From: Caulobacter sp.
GTDB taxonomy: Bacteria; Pseudomonadota; Alphaproteobacteria; Caulobacterales; Caulobacteraceae
Length of the DNA: 49,127 nt
Assembly (NCBI GenBank): GCA_026225565.1
Contig: JAMFTA010000139.1
Location: 1-49,127, forward strand
Direction: 5' to 3'
The position numbers and the translations under genes were made by a program. Under the pieces are notes generated by a model. The model was not told the origin of the DNA. It saw only the letters and a list, made by a program, of their open reading frames with translations, and ran no database searches. Below, piece by piece: positions 24,187 through 33,064 of this stretch; the stretch's first letter is position 1; every line of letters begins with the position of its first letter.

Positions 24187-25353
24187 GTGGATTTCGCCTT
24201 TACCGAAGATCAGAAAAACGTTCGGGACACAATCCTTAAGCACTGCACGCAGTTTCCCGATGAATACTGGTTGAAGCGCGATAACGAGGGGAAGTTTCCG
24301 GAAGACTTTTACTGCTCGCTCGCCGATGCGGGCTGGCTCGGGATCGCCATGCCTGGGGCCTATGGCGGATCGGGGCTGGGCATCACCGAAGCCGCCATCA
24401 TGATGCAGGCCATCGCCGAATCGGGCGCAGGCATGAGCGGCGCATCGGCCGTTCACATCAATATCTTCGGACTCCAGCCGATCATCCTATTCGGAACCGA
24501 AGAGCAGCAACGCCGCGCCATTCCCGGAATCATCAGCGGCGTGGACAAGGCCTGCTTTGCGGTGACCGAGCCTAATGCCGGGTTGAACACCACTCAGTTG
24601 ACCACGCGCGCCGAACGCAAAGAGGGCGGCTACCTGGTCAATGGCGAGAAGATTTGGATCTCGACCGCGCAGGTGTCGAACAAGATGCTGCTCCTCGCGC
24701 GAACGACGCCGTTCGACCAAATCAAACGCAAGACCGAGGGGCTGTCGCTCTTCTACACCGATTTCGACAGATCGAAGATCGACGTGCGCCTGATCCACAA
24801 GATGGGCCGCCACGCGATCGATTCGAACATGCTGTTCATTGAGGATTTGTGGATTCCCGAAGACGATCTGATCGGAGCCGAGGGCGAGGGTTTCAAGATC
24901 ATCCTGCATGGCCTTAATCCCGAACGGGTCTTGCTCGCCGCAGAGGCGGTGGGACTTGGACGCGCCGCGATCCGGCGCGCCGCCAAATATGCGCGGGAGC
25001 GGATCGTGTTCGACCGACCGATCGGCCAGAACCAGGGAATCCAGCATCCGCTGGCGAAATGTTGGGCGCAGCTAGAGGCCGCAAATCTGATGACGATGAA
25101 GGCCGCCACGCTGTTTGACCGGGGGGTGGACTGTGCAGTCGAGGCGAATACGGCCAAATATTTGGCCGGTGAATTCGCTTTCGAAGCCTGTCATACCGCC
25201 ATGCTCACGCTTGGCGGCATGGGCTATGCGCAGGAATATCACGTCGAACGCTATGTGCGCGAGAGCCTGATCCCGAGGACGGCGCCGGTCAGTCCGCACA
25301 TGATTTTGAACTTCATCGCCGAAAAGGTGCTGGAGTTGCCTAAATCCTACTGA
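24187..25353 (+). CDS. Acyl-CoA dehydrogenase (full-length, stand-alone)
   Basis: A 388-residue ACAD of ordinary homotetramer size. Segments include VTEPNAGLNTTQLTTRA for FAD contact, NGEKIWIS, RIVFDRPIGQNQGIQHPLAK and the C-terminal LGGMGYAQEYHVERYVRE, where the isovaleryl/short-chain-type active-site region lies. The GTG start at 24187 was chosen because the family N-terminus (VDFAFTEDQKNVRD) begins there; the reading frame continues upstream without similarity. It heads a five-gene rightward operon: ACAD, CoA-ester lyase, CoA transferase-like, crotonase, Rieske oxygenase. It probably desaturates a late, smaller acyl-CoA intermediate. Confidence 0.92.
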   Translation: MDFAFTEDQKNVRDTILKHCTQFPDEYWLKRDNEGKFPEDFYCSLADAGWLGIAMPGAYGGSGLGITEAAIMMQAIAESGAGMSGASAVHINIFGLQPIILFGTEEQQRRAIPGIISGVDKACFAVTEPNAGLNTTQLTTRAERKEGGYLVNGEKIWISTAQVSNKMLLLARTTPFDQIKRKTEGLSLFYTDFDRSKIDVRLIHKMGRHAIDSNMLFIEDLWIPEDDLIGAEGEGFKIILHGLNPERVLLAAEAVGLGRAAIRRAAKYARERIVFDRPIGQNQGIQHPLAKCWAQLEAANLMTMKAATLFDRGVDCAVEANTAKYLAGEFAFEACHTAMLTLGGMGYAQEYHVERYVRESLIPRTAPVSPHMILNFIAEKVLELPKSY

Positions 25354-25394
25354 ACGCAACAAATTGGGTGGATAGACCACAGTGGAGAAAAACA

Positions 25395-26282
25395 GTGCTG
25401 TCTGACGGCGTCTCTTTGAAAATGAGGTCCTGGCTGTTCGCGCCGGGGGACAGCGAGCGGAAGATGGAGAAGGCCGCCGCCAGCGCTGCGGACATCGCCA
25501 TTTTCGACCTCGAGGACGCCGTCGCCGTTGAGGAAAAGCCGCAAGCCCGCGCCAGGGTGCGCGCCTTCTTGGAGGCCCAGGCGTCCGGCCACCAGCGACT
25601 GTGGGTTCGCATCAATCCTCTCGACGGTCCTCACGCGCTCGCCGATCTGGCGGCCATGATGCCGGGCCGGCCTGGCGGCATTATGCTGCCCAAGGCGCGG
25701 GGCCGCGCCGATGTCGAGTTGCTCGACCACTACCTCTCCGCACTGGAGGCTGCTGCGGGGATCGACCTGGGCGCCACCAAAGTCATCGCCCTTGTCACCG
25801 AGACCGCCGCGGCGATGTATTCCACCGGAGACTATTGCGGGGCCCCCCGACTGGTCGCCATGACCTGGGGCGCTGAAGATCTGGCCGACTCCCTCGGCGC
25901 CAGCGAGAATCGGAATGCGGATGGAAGTTATGGCTTCACCTATCAGCTCGCCCGCAGCCTCTGCCTGATCGGCGCCGCCACGGCCGGTGTTGTTCCGATT
26001 GAGACGATCCAAGGGGATTTTCGCGACCTCGAAGGCCTGCGCCTGCGCGCCGAGCAAGTGCGCCGCGACGGCTATCGGGGGATGTTGGCGATCCATCCCG
26101 CCCAGGTGGAGGTCATCAACCAGGCCTTCACGCCGAGGGGGGAGGAGCTCGCGGCGGCGCAGGAGATCGTCGATCTGTTTGCCGCAAACCCGGGCGTCGG
26201 CGCCATCGGCCACAAGGGCGGAATGCTCGATCGACCCTATCTCGCCCGCGCCCAAGCGCTGCTCGCCCTGGCGGGGCGTTGA
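25395..26282 (+). CDS. HpcH/HpaI-family CoA-ester lyase (CitE-like)
   Basis: Aldol-type lyase that splits or condenses beta-hydroxyacyl-CoA esters such as malyl- or methylmalyl-CoA. The 295-residue TIM-barrel has LFAPGDSERKMEKA near the start, Arg72 in RINPLDG for CoA/carboxylate contact and the Mg ligands Glu136 (VTETAA) and Asp162 (TWGAEDLADS). The C-terminal HPAQVEVINQAFTP is typical of CitE-like enzymes. GTG 25395 has GGAG 7 nt upstream. It overlaps the next gene by 1 bp. It likely releases acetyl-, propionyl- or glyoxylate-type units at the end of a branch. Confidence 0.88.
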   Translation: MLSDGVSLKMRSWLFAPGDSERKMEKAAASAADIAIFDLEDAVAVEEKPQARARVRAFLEAQASGHQRLWVRINPLDGPHALADLAAMMPGRPGGIMLPKARGRADVELLDHYLSALEAAAGIDLGATKVIALVTETAAAMYSTGDYCGAPRLVAMTWGAEDLADSLGASENRNADGSYGFTYQLARSLCLIGAATAGVVPIETIQGDFRDLEGLRLRAEQVRRDGYRGMLAIHPAQVEVINQAFTPRGEELAAAQEIVDLFAANPGVGAIGHKGGMLDRPYLARAQALLALAGR

Positions 26283-27553
26283 TGGCGGTCGCCGCCGATC
26301 CGGCTGCCTTCGATCTTAGCCAGTTCCTTCGCTATGGCGACCGGATCGTTTTTGGGCAGGCCTGCGGCGAGCCGACAACCCTGGTCGAGGCGCTGATCGC
26401 ACAGGGCCGGGATATCGGCGGCCTGTCCGCCTTCATCGCGACAAGCTTTTCCGGACTTTTTACGCCAATCAGCGCCGACAGCTTCGCGCTCTCCAGCATG
26501 GGTGCGATCGGCGCTTTGCGCTCCATGACCAAGGCAGGGAAACTTGCCGTGATCCCCTGCCATGTCAGTCAGATCGGGCCCATGATCGCTGGCGACATCA
26601 TCGGCTGCGACGTGGCGATGGTTCAGGTCAGCCCGCCCGATGCGGCAGGCAATCACAGCTTCGGTTTGATCGCCGATCATGTGCAGGCCGCCGTCGCCAA
26701 GGCGCGCGTGGTGATCGCTGAGGTCAATGAGCAGGTCCCCTTCACCTATGGCGAATTGCTGCCCGCTTCGCAGATAACCTGCGCTGTCCATGTCTCGCGC
26801 CCACCCGTGGAAGTACCATCGGCCTCGATCGGAGAAACTGACGAGGCGATCGCGCGTCATGCAGCCGTCTATATCGGAGACGGTTCTGTCATCCAGACCG
26901 GGGTCGGCGCAGTCCCCGACGCGATCTTACGGCTTCTGCACGATCGCAGGGATTTGGGCGTCCATAGCGGTATGCTGGGGGATGGTTTGGTCGATCTAGT
27001 GGAGGCTGGCGTCGTCACCAACGCGCGCAAGACTATCGACACAGGCGTTTCGATCAACGGCGCGCTGATTGGCACAAGCCGGCTCTACCGCTGGGCGCAC
27101 CGCAATCCAGCGATGCGGATGTGCAGCGCCGCCTATACTCATGATGCCGCGGTGCTGGCCCAACTGGAGCGGCTGGTGACGATCAATTCCGCCATGGAGG
27201 TCGATCTAACCGGGCAGGTCAACGCCGAGCAGAGCGGCGCGACCTATATCGGCGGTACGGGCGGGCAGGTCGATTTCGTGCGCGCGGGCGCACGCTCTCC
27301 TAGTGGTCGCTCGATCATCGCACTTCCCGCCACTGCAAAAGGCGGTAAGCTCAGTCGGATCGTACCGACCCTTTCGGGTCCGGTCACCACCGCGCGCAGC
27401 GACGTCGATGTAATCGTCACCGAGTTCGGCGCAGCCGAGCTCAAGGGCCAGACGCTTGTCGAGCGATCGCGACGCCTCGTGGCCGTCGCCCATCCTGACT
27501 TCCGCGAGCAACTGGACCGGGCGGCGCACGCGCTTCGCCAGAGGGGATATTAG
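26282..27553 (+). CDS. Acetyl-CoA hydrolase/transferase family protein (4-hydroxybutyrate CoA-transferase-like), catalytic Glu apparently replaced
   Basis: A two-domain family I-like CoA transferase of 423 residues. Conserved stretches include VSPPDAAGNHSFG (117-129), IQTGVGAVPDAIL (204-216) and GTGGQVDFVRGA-like GTGGQVDFVRAGA. In the 4-hydroxybutyrate CoA-transferase group the catalytic Glu sits in an HSEM/HTEM motif; here it reads HSGM, with Gly230 at that place. The Glu in NSAMEVDLTGQ (Glu306) remains but is not the known nucleophile. It may belong to a subfamily with a different mechanism. Start ATG 26282 is coupled to the upstream stop, and the stop abuts the next start. Confidence 0.85.
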   Translation: MAVAADPAAFDLSQFLRYGDRIVFGQACGEPTTLVEALIAQGRDIGGLSAFIATSFSGLFTPISADSFALSSMGAIGALRSMTKAGKLAVIPCHVSQIGPMIAGDIIGCDVAMVQVSPPDAAGNHSFGLIADHVQAAVAKARVVIAEVNEQVPFTYGELLPASQITCAVHVSRPPVEVPSASIGETDEAIARHAAVYIGDGSVIQTGVGAVPDAILRLLHDRRDLGVHSGMLGDGLVDLVEAGVVTNARKTIDTGVSINGALIGTSRLYRWAHRNPAMRMCSAAYTHDAAVLAQLERLVTINSAMEVDLTGQVNAEQSGATYIGGTGGQVDFVRAGARSPSGRSIIALPATAKGGKLSRIVPTLSGPVTTARSDVDVIVTEFGAAELKGQTLVERSRRLVAVAHPDFREQLDRAAHALRQRGY

Positions 27554-28321
27554 ATGAGCGATGCCGTCCTCTTCGATGCGCGCGACGATGGAATCGCGCT
27601 GATCACGCTCAACCGGCCGGAAACGCGCAATGCGCTCAGTCACGAGATCCGCCAGGGCCTGTTCGCAGCGTGGGATCGGTTCGAGCACGATCCGGCCCTG
27701 CGTGTCGCCATCCTAACTGGGGCAGGCGACAAGGCTTTTTGCGCCGGCGGCGACCTGAAGGAGATGGTCGAGACGGGGATGCAGGTCCCGCCCCGCGACA
27801 TGTTCCCGGTGCCAGGCGACTCGATAGAAATCACCAAGCCCACCATCGCCGCGGTCAACGGCGTCGCCTTTGCTGGCGGCTGGATGATCGCTCAGGCCTG
27901 TGACCTGTGCGTCGCCAGCACCAGCGCGCGCTTCGCCATCACGGAGGTCAAGGTCGGCCGGAGCTCGCCTTGGGCGGCGCCGCTGATCCATATGATTCCG
28001 CAGCGGATCATGATGGAAATCATCCTGACAGGTAAGCCGATCACGGCCCAGCGCGCCTATGAGATCGGTTTGGTCAATCGATTGGCCGAACCGGATAGGC
28101 TCATCGCCTGCGCGATAGAACTCGCCGGAGAAATTCTGGACGGGGCTCCGCTTTCGGTGCAGGCTGGCCGCGATACGGTGATGCTGGCGACCGAAATGGG
28201 CCGCTCCGCCGCCCTTGGCGCCGCCCGTCACGCCTCGGAATATGCCTATATGAGCAGGGACGCCCAGGAGGGGCCGAAGGCTTTCGCGGAGAAGCGTCGA
28301 CCGGATTGGCAGGGGCGATGA
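27554..28321 (+). CDS. Enoyl-CoA hydratase/isomerase (crotonase) family protein
   Basis: A 255-residue crotonase starting immediately after the stop of the preceding gene. ITLNRPETRNALSH and FCAGGDLKEM (oxyanion hole, 62-71) are clear, as is NGVAFAGGWMIAQACD (102-117). Of the two hydratase glutamates, the first is replaced by Met111 and the second is kept as Glu131 in AITEVKVG. A single Glu is seen in some isomerases and hydratases of the family, so the reaction (hydration, isomerisation or hydrolysis) is open. It is fourth in the operon from 24187 to 29737. Confidence 0.88.
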   Translation: MSDAVLFDARDDGIALITLNRPETRNALSHEIRQGLFAAWDRFEHDPALRVAILTGAGDKAFCAGGDLKEMVETGMQVPPRDMFPVPGDSIEITKPTIAAVNGVAFAGGWMIAQACDLCVASTSARFAITEVKVGRSSPWAAPLIHMIPQRIMMEIILTGKPITAQRAYEIGLVNRLAEPDRLIACAIELAGEILDGAPLSVQAGRDTVMLATEMGRSAALGAARHASEYAYMSRDAQEGPKAFAEKRRPDWQGR

Positions 28322-28357
28322 CGGCGCGAACGGCCTGAACGGTCAAGCGAGGACGCC

Positions 28358-29737
28358 ATGAACGATATGAGCAAGATCGCCATCCCCGGGGAGACGCTTG
28401 GCGCTCCTGTTACCGTGCCGGCCGAGGCCTATGTCTCGTCTGAATATGCCCGCGCCGAGCGCGATAAGCTGTGGCGCAAGGTATGGCTCCAGGCGGGCCG
28501 GATGGAGGACATCCCAGAGGTCGGCGACTACATCACCTACGAGATTCTCGACGACTCGGTGATCCTCATCCGTACAGCCCCAGATGCGATCAAGGCGTAC
28601 CATAATGTCTGTCCGCACCGGGGACGGCGGTTGATCGATACGCCGCCCGGCGCGCGCAACGCCAAGGGTAAGAAGGCAAACCTTGTCTGCCCTTTCCATG
28701 GCTGGACGTTCGACGGGGAAGGCCAGTGCATCTTCATCAACCATCAGGCCGACTGGCAGGGCGTCCTGACGCCAGAGCGGACGAGCCTGGGCAAGGTTTC
28801 GGTCGATAACTGGGGCGGATGGATCTGGATCAATCTCGATCCGGAATGTGGCCCCTTGAGCGACTACCTGGGGCCGGTTCCCGATATGCTCGATCCGTTC
28901 CGGCTAGAGAACATGCGCAACCGTTGGCGCAAATGGATCGTCTTCAACTGCAACTGGAAAGTCGCTCTTGAAGCCTTCAGCGAAACCTATCACGTGCAGA
29001 CCACCCACCCCGAATTCAACGCCTTCGGCGAATTTCGCGGTTGGGCGCGCAACCACGGCCTGCATACAAATATCGGCTACGAAGCGCCCAAGGGCATGGA
29101 CGAAAACCAAGCCAAGCTACGGATCGGCAGCGGCGAGGACCCGCGCCTGTCCACCGCCGAGATGCAGGTCTTCACCTGGGAAAACGCCAACACCAACACC
29201 ACGATGACGCTGGTCAACGCCGCCCTGCGCCTAAAGGATGAGCTTCCCGAAGGAACGCCCGCTCCGCAGGTGTTGCAGCATTGGCTCAAGACTGCGCGCG
29301 CGGACGATGAAAAACGCGGTGTTGTGTGGCCGGTGGTCGAGCCCACCCACACGGCCAAGAGCGGGACCGCCTGGCAGATTTTCCCGAACTTCCAGATCGG
29401 GCACGCCGTGAACAACATGCTCTGCTATTCGGCGCGACCCTATGGCGCCGATCCCGACATGTGCATCTTCGAGGCGGCGGTGTACGAGCTCTATCCGAAC
29501 GGCGAGGAGCCGCCGACGGAGTGGGAATACACCAAGGCCGAGGATTGGCCGCCCGTTCTGCAGCAGGATTTCGCCAACATGGCGGCCGTCCAACAGGGTC
29601 TGAAAAGCGGCGGCTTTCGCGGCACGCAGCCCAATCCCTATATGGAGCGTTCAGTCGCCAGCCTGCACTACAATCTCGCAAAATATATGGGCACGGGGGC
29701 TCCCGAGCCTATCGAACAGGGTGGCGCTGAGGTTTAG
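28358..29737 (+). CDS. Rieske non-heme iron oxygenase, alpha subunit (second copy)
   Basis: A 459-residue oxygenase alpha subunit with Rieske ligands Cys85/His87 (CPHRG) and Cys111/His114 (CPFHGW), separated by a longer loop (95-108) than in the first copy. The mononuclear iron site is expected at His212 and His217 in ETYHVQTTH, with Glu209 near the place of the usual bridging Asp. GAGG lies 5 nt before ATG 28358. It ends the rightward operon that starts at 24187. It is only distantly similar to the 470-aa paralogue on the other strand, so the two likely attack different positions or intermediates. Electron partners are missing here too. Confidence 0.9.
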   Translation: MNDMSKIAIPGETLGAPVTVPAEAYVSSEYARAERDKLWRKVWLQAGRMEDIPEVGDYITYEILDDSVILIRTAPDAIKAYHNVCPHRGRRLIDTPPGARNAKGKKANLVCPFHGWTFDGEGQCIFINHQADWQGVLTPERTSLGKVSVDNWGGWIWINLDPECGPLSDYLGPVPDMLDPFRLENMRNRWRKWIVFNCNWKVALEAFSETYHVQTTHPEFNAFGEFRGWARNHGLHTNIGYEAPKGMDENQAKLRIGSGEDPRLSTAEMQVFTWENANTNTTMTLVNAALRLKDELPEGTPAPQVLQHWLKTARADDEKRGVVWPVVEPTHTAKSGTAWQIFPNFQIGHAVNNMLCYSARPYGADPDMCIFEAAVYELYPNGEEPPTEWEYTKAEDWPPVLQQDFANMAAVQQGLKSGGFRGTQPNPYMERSVASLHYNLAKYMGTGAPEPIEQGGAEV

Positions 29738-29806
29738 TCGCAAAGTTCGCGCGGGGATCGCCAGACGCCGCCAAGCGGGATCGAACGATCCTAACGCAGT
29801 TATGCC

Positions 29807-30661
29807 CTATTCAAATGGCTCTTCGCCTTGGAGCTTGGTGCGGTGCATCATGCGACCGCAGGCGGGGTCATAGGCCTCGGCGCGGTGCATGGTGCCGGTA
29901 TTGTCCCAGATCACCAGATCGCCGGTTGACCATTCGTGACTGTAGGTGAATGCGGGCCCCGTGGCCCAATCGCGCATCTCGACGAGCAGTGCAGCGCTTT
30001 CCACCGGGCTATAATCCAGGACGGTGTGGGCGGTGCACCCAATCACTAAGGATTTGCGGCCCGAGGCGTGCTTCCAGACAAGCGGCAGCTCCGTATCGCC
30101 GATGGCTTGATAACCCTTCAACTTGGCGAAGCTCGGCTCCGGCTCGTAGAAGAACAAGGAGGCCCAGGCGCCATGGCGAACGCGCAAGCCGTCAATCGCG
30201 GCCTTTTTTTCTTCGGGCAGCGCGTCGTAGGCGGCATAGGTGCTGGCAAAGCCCGTGTTGCCGCCCCAGGTCGCCGGGACCTTGCATGACAACAGCGACG
30301 CCAGGATGGGCACTTGGTTCATGGTGCCGTCGATGTGCCAGTAAAGCGACCCCTTGAGATATTCGGCGCTCTGTGGATTTTCCTTCACATCAAGGGTGAC
30401 CTTGTGGACCTCCTCGCGGCCCTCAGAACTCATTTCGGCGGCGAACGTGCCGAGGGTCTTGGTGAAGGCGATCTGCTCTTCATCGGTAAAGCCGATTTTC
30501 GGGAATACGAGCACGCCTCGATCCTGAAGCAATTCACGAATTTGCGGCCCCAATTCGCCGGCCAGCAATTCCGCCTTGCTGTTCAGGATTCGCGTGCCGA
30601 TGTTCGGCTTAATGTCTTCGTAGGCAAGCGGCGTCTCGGTGCGTGACATTGCTATAGCCAT
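29807..30661 (-). CDS. TauD/TfdA-family 2-oxoglutarate-dependent dioxygenase
   Basis: Fe(II)/2-oxoglutarate oxygenase of 284 residues. The iron triad is His109-x-Asp111 (YWHIDG) and His259 (GTMHRAE); the 2-oxoglutarate Arg is expected at Arg270 or Arg274. ATG 30661 was preferred to an upstream in-frame start because GGAGGA precedes it by 6-7 nt. It is convergent with the Rieske gene and has a perfect palindrome (30691-30704) just upstream, downstream of the tetR stop. It may hydroxylate an unactivated carbon or cleave an ether of the substrate; homologues have very varied substrates. Confidence 0.9.
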   Translation of the reverse strand: MAIAMSRTETPLAYEDIKPNIGTRILNSKAELLAGELGPQIRELLQDRGVLVFPKIGFTDEEQIAFTKTLGTFAAEMSSEGREEVHKVTLDVKENPQSAEYLKGSLYWHIDGTMNQVPILASLLSCKVPATWGGNTGFASTYAAYDALPEEKKAAIDGLRVRHGAWASLFFYEPEPSFAKLKGYQAIGDTELPLVWKHASGRKSLVIGCTAHTVLDYSPVESAALLVEMRDWATGPAFTYSHEWSTGDLVIWDNTGTMHRAEAYDPACGRMMHRTKLQGEEPFE

Positions 30662-30690
30662 GGCAATTCCTCCAGCGGACGATCGATATT

Positions 30691-30704
30691 TGAACATGTG
30701 TTCA
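30691..30704. promoter_or_regulatory. Perfect palindrome upstream of tauD-like gene (candidate TetR operator)
   Basis: TGAACA-TG-TGTTCA, a perfect 6-2-6 inverted repeat, 30 bp before the TauD-like start and 21 bp after the tetR stop codon. The form fits TetR-family operators. It resembles but does not match the KstR consensus, whose AAC and GTT are 2 nt apart; here they are 4 nt apart. Confidence 0.5.
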
Positions 30705-30724
30705 GCGCGTTTTTATCCCTGGAG

Positions 30725-31321
30725 TCAAGATTTCTCGCTGGATTCCGAGCGCGGCAAAAGGCGGCCAAGCCAGGTTTCCACGAGCGCGCGCGCTTCCTGG
30801 TGCCCAGCGCCGATGCCTAGGCCGTTTTCCATCACCAGCGCCCGTCCAATGGCGGCGAGGATCACGCTTAGCCCCGCCGGTGCGCCGATTTCCCCCAGGC
30901 GGTCGCCAAGCAGGCGTTCAAAAAGCTCGGTTTGGCGTGCGCGCATTGCTTCGCTGTGCCGGGCGATCTCCTCACGAAGTCCCTCACGATGTAGGGCGAG
31001 CGCCATGAACTCCATGGTCAGAGCGGTGCGGCTCGTGTCCGAGAAAAAGCGCCACAGGGCGCGGACCGGGTCTTCACTCGCAAGCGCGTGTTCGATCATC
31101 GCATCGCTTTGCGCGGCGCCTCGCTTGAACACCGCGAGCAGAAGGTCGTCTGTGGTCGGGAAATAATAGTGGACGAGCGACGGTTTAATACCCGCCGCTT
31201 GCGCCACCCGTCGGGTGCTGGCCGCCGCGTAGCCATCCTCGCGAATGACCTGCTCGGCCGCGTCGACAAGTCGCGCCCACATTTCTGAGTTTTCAGCGCC
31301 GATGCGACGTGTTTGGATCAT
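30725..31321 (-). CDS. TetR family transcriptional regulator
   Basis: Ligand-responsive repressor of 198 residues from ATG 31321 (an ATG at 31345 would add eight). The helix-turn-helix is at about 33-55: STRRVAQAAGIKPSLVHYYF, the standard TetR recognition pattern, then TTDDLLLAVF. The C-terminal helices form the ligand and dimer domain and give no substrate clue. It lies between an SDR and the TauD-like gene, all leftward, so it may repress the TauD-like gene and possibly itself. The palindrome at 30691 is the most likely target. Acyl-CoA or steroid-like ligands are common for such regulators in catabolic loci. Confidence 0.88.
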   Translation of the reverse strand: MIQTRRIGAENSEMWARLVDAAEQVIREDGYAAASTRRVAQAAGIKPSLVHYYFPTTDDLLLAVFKRGAAQSDAMIEHALASEDPVRALWRFFSDTSRTALTMEFMALALHREGLREEIARHSEAMRARQTELFERLLGDRLGEIGAPAGLSVILAAIGRALVMENGLGIGAGHQEARALVETWLGRLLPRSESSEKS

Positions 31322-31413
31322 TGAGGCATGTGCCCGCAACGGCATGGGCGCGCCAAGCGAAATCAGTAGCGTCGAGGATGTTCGGCGTCGCTGTTGCTAA
31401 GCTCGGTCCCTGG

Positions 31414-32160
31414 CTAGGCCGATCCCATGTAGCGGCCGCCATTCATGCTGATCGTTTGACCGGTCATATAGCCCGCTTCCTCAGAAGCGAGGAAGGCGCA
31501 GGCGGCGGCGATATCTTGGGGTTTGCCGACGCGCTTCATTGGTAGCGTCTTGGCCAACGCGTCGACATCGAGCGGCGCAGCGCGCAGCATCGGCGTGTCG
31601 ATAAAGCCAGGCGGGACCATATTCACGGTGATCCCGGTGGGCGCGTATTCGAGCGCCAAGGCCTTGGTGAGCCCGAGCAATCCGCCTTTGGACGCAACGT
31701 AGTGGGCTTGCGCGAAGGAGCCCGATTGGGTGGACGACGAGGTGATATTGATGATCCGCCCCCATCCGGCTTCAAGCATCTCTGGGATCATCTCCCGGAT
31801 ACAAAGATGTGGGCCTTTGAGATTGACCGCCATGGTCTTGTCCCAAAGCTCGCCGGATATCTCCATATAGGGCGTGAACGGCGCCATTCCGGCATTGTTG
31901 ACGAGAATGGTGATCGGACCGAATTCGGCTCGAACCGTCTTTGCCGCGGCGCCAATAGCTGCCTCGTCGGCGCAATCGACCAGCATTCCGACGGCCTTGC
32001 CGCCGGCGTCAGTGATCATTTTAGAGGTTTCGGCGGCGCCCTCAGCGTTCAGGTCCCAGACGGCGATGGCGGCTTCGTCGCGCGCAAGACGCACGGCGAT
32101 CGCTCGACCGATCCCAGATCCAGCGCCGGTGACGACCGCTACTTTCCCCTGCAAAGACAT
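31414..32160 (-). CDS. Short-chain dehydrogenase (classical SDR)
   Basis: A 248-residue classical SDR with TGAGSGIG (11-18), NNAG, the catalytic Ser in TSSSTQSG and the Tyr/Lys pair in YVASKGG. AAGGAT precedes ATG 32160. The C-terminal MTGQTISMNGGRYMG is typical of FabG-like enzymes. It would oxidise a secondary alcohol on the substrate or a hydroxyacyl-CoA with NAD(P)+. It lies upstream of tetR on the same strand and downstream of another SDR on that strand (121-bp gap). Confidence 0.88.
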   Translation of the reverse strand: MSLQGKVAVVTGAGSGIGRAIAVRLARDEAAIAVWDLNAEGAAETSKMITDAGGKAVGMLVDCADEAAIGAAAKTVRAEFGPITILVNNAGMAPFTPYMEISGELWDKTMAVNLKGPHLCIREMIPEMLEAGWGRIINITSSSTQSGSFAQAHYVASKGGLLGLTKALALEYAPTGITVNMVPPGFIDTPMLRAAPLDVDALAKTLPMKRVGKPQDIAAACAFLASEEAGYMTGQTISMNGGRYMGSA

Positions 32161-32281
32161 CGAATAGATCCTTAGTGGTGACCAAAGGGCGTCGTCATCA
32201 ACAGCCCGTCCATTTACGTGTCAAGCGAGCCCCCTCGCTCGATCGCCTCGGCGCCGACAAGACGGCGGCTCCAGGCTCTGG

Positions 32282-33064
32282 TTACCCAGCGTCGGGATCG
32301 GTCCATTTCGACGTTAAGGCGCGCGGCGACAGGTATTTGGTCGAGGTCCAGCCGCCATCCACCACGATCGTCTGGCCGTTGATGAATCCGGCGCCGGGGC
32401 TGCAGAGAAAGGCGATGGTGCTGGCGATATCTTCGACCTCGCCCAGGCGGGGGAAGGGCGTGGTCTCGACATTGACGCGTTTGAAGGTTTCATCTGCGAA
32501 GCGGTGGCGGACCATGTCGGTCATGGTCACGCCCGGCGCGACGCAGTTGCTGCGAATGCCCAAGGGGCCATATTCGCAAGCCATGTGCTGAGTTAAGGCG
32601 GTAAGACCGCCCTTGGCGGCCGAATAGGCCCCGCCGCGCCTGCCGCCTATCACTGCATAGGTGGAGGTGACGTTCACGATCCCGCATCCTTCACCCATGT
32701 GGCCGATCACCTCCCGACATAGGCGGAAGGGCGCGTGCAACATCAGGCCAAGGAAATAGTCGAGGGTCTCGTCGTCGGTCTCATGCAGGGGTCTGGGGCT
32801 GCCGGCGCCAGCATTATTGATCAGGAAATCGATCCGGCCGAAGCGGTCGAGCGCCAGCGCAACGATGCGCTGAGGCGCGTCGTCATCGGTCACGTCGACA
32901 GATAGGGTGGCGAGCCGCTCGGGATCGTTGATCTCTGACGCCAGCCTTTCAAGCTTCGCCGGATCGCGCCCCACTCCGACGATCGCCATGCCGGCGTCGT
33001 GCAGCATCGTGGCGGTGGCGAGGCCAATGCCGCTGCCCGCCCCTGTGATGATCGCAACCTGCAT
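32282..33064 (-). CDS. Short-chain dehydrogenase (classical SDR)
   Basis: A 260-residue SDR with TGAGSGIG near residues 7-14, NNAGAG, and Tyr/Lys in YSAAKGG, so the catalytic set is complete. ATG 33064 begins MQVAIITGAG, right at the Rossmann strand; the frame can be read from a TTG 18 nt further up but that adds nothing. The C-terminal GQTIVVDGGWTS is FabG-like. It is the first gene of the leftward group SDR, SDR, tetR and is divergent from the DHRS1-like SDR at 33248. Substrate unknown. Confidence 0.87.
   Translation of the reverse strand: MQVAIITGAGSGIGLATATMLHDAGMAIVGVGRDPAKLERLASEINDPERLATLSVDVTDDDAPQRIVALALDRFGRIDFLINNAGAGSPRPLHETDDETLDYFLGLMLHAPFRLCREVIGHMGEGCGIVNVTSTYAVIGGRRGGAYSAAKGGLTALTQHMACEYGPLGIRSNCVAPGVTMTDMVRHRFADETFKRVNVETTPFPRLGEVEDIASTIAFLCSPGAGFINGQTIVVDGGWTSTKYLSPRALTSKWTDPDAG

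Noticed and set aside
29778-29791. Small palindrome GGATCG-AA-CGATCC between the Rieske and TauD-like genes
   Set aside because: A 6-bp stem with a 2-nt loop is too tight for a terminator, and no promoter is expected between convergent genes.
30691-30704. KstR-type steroid regulator site
   Set aside because: The arms are similar but AAC and GTT are separated by 4 nt instead of 2, so it is not called a KstR box.
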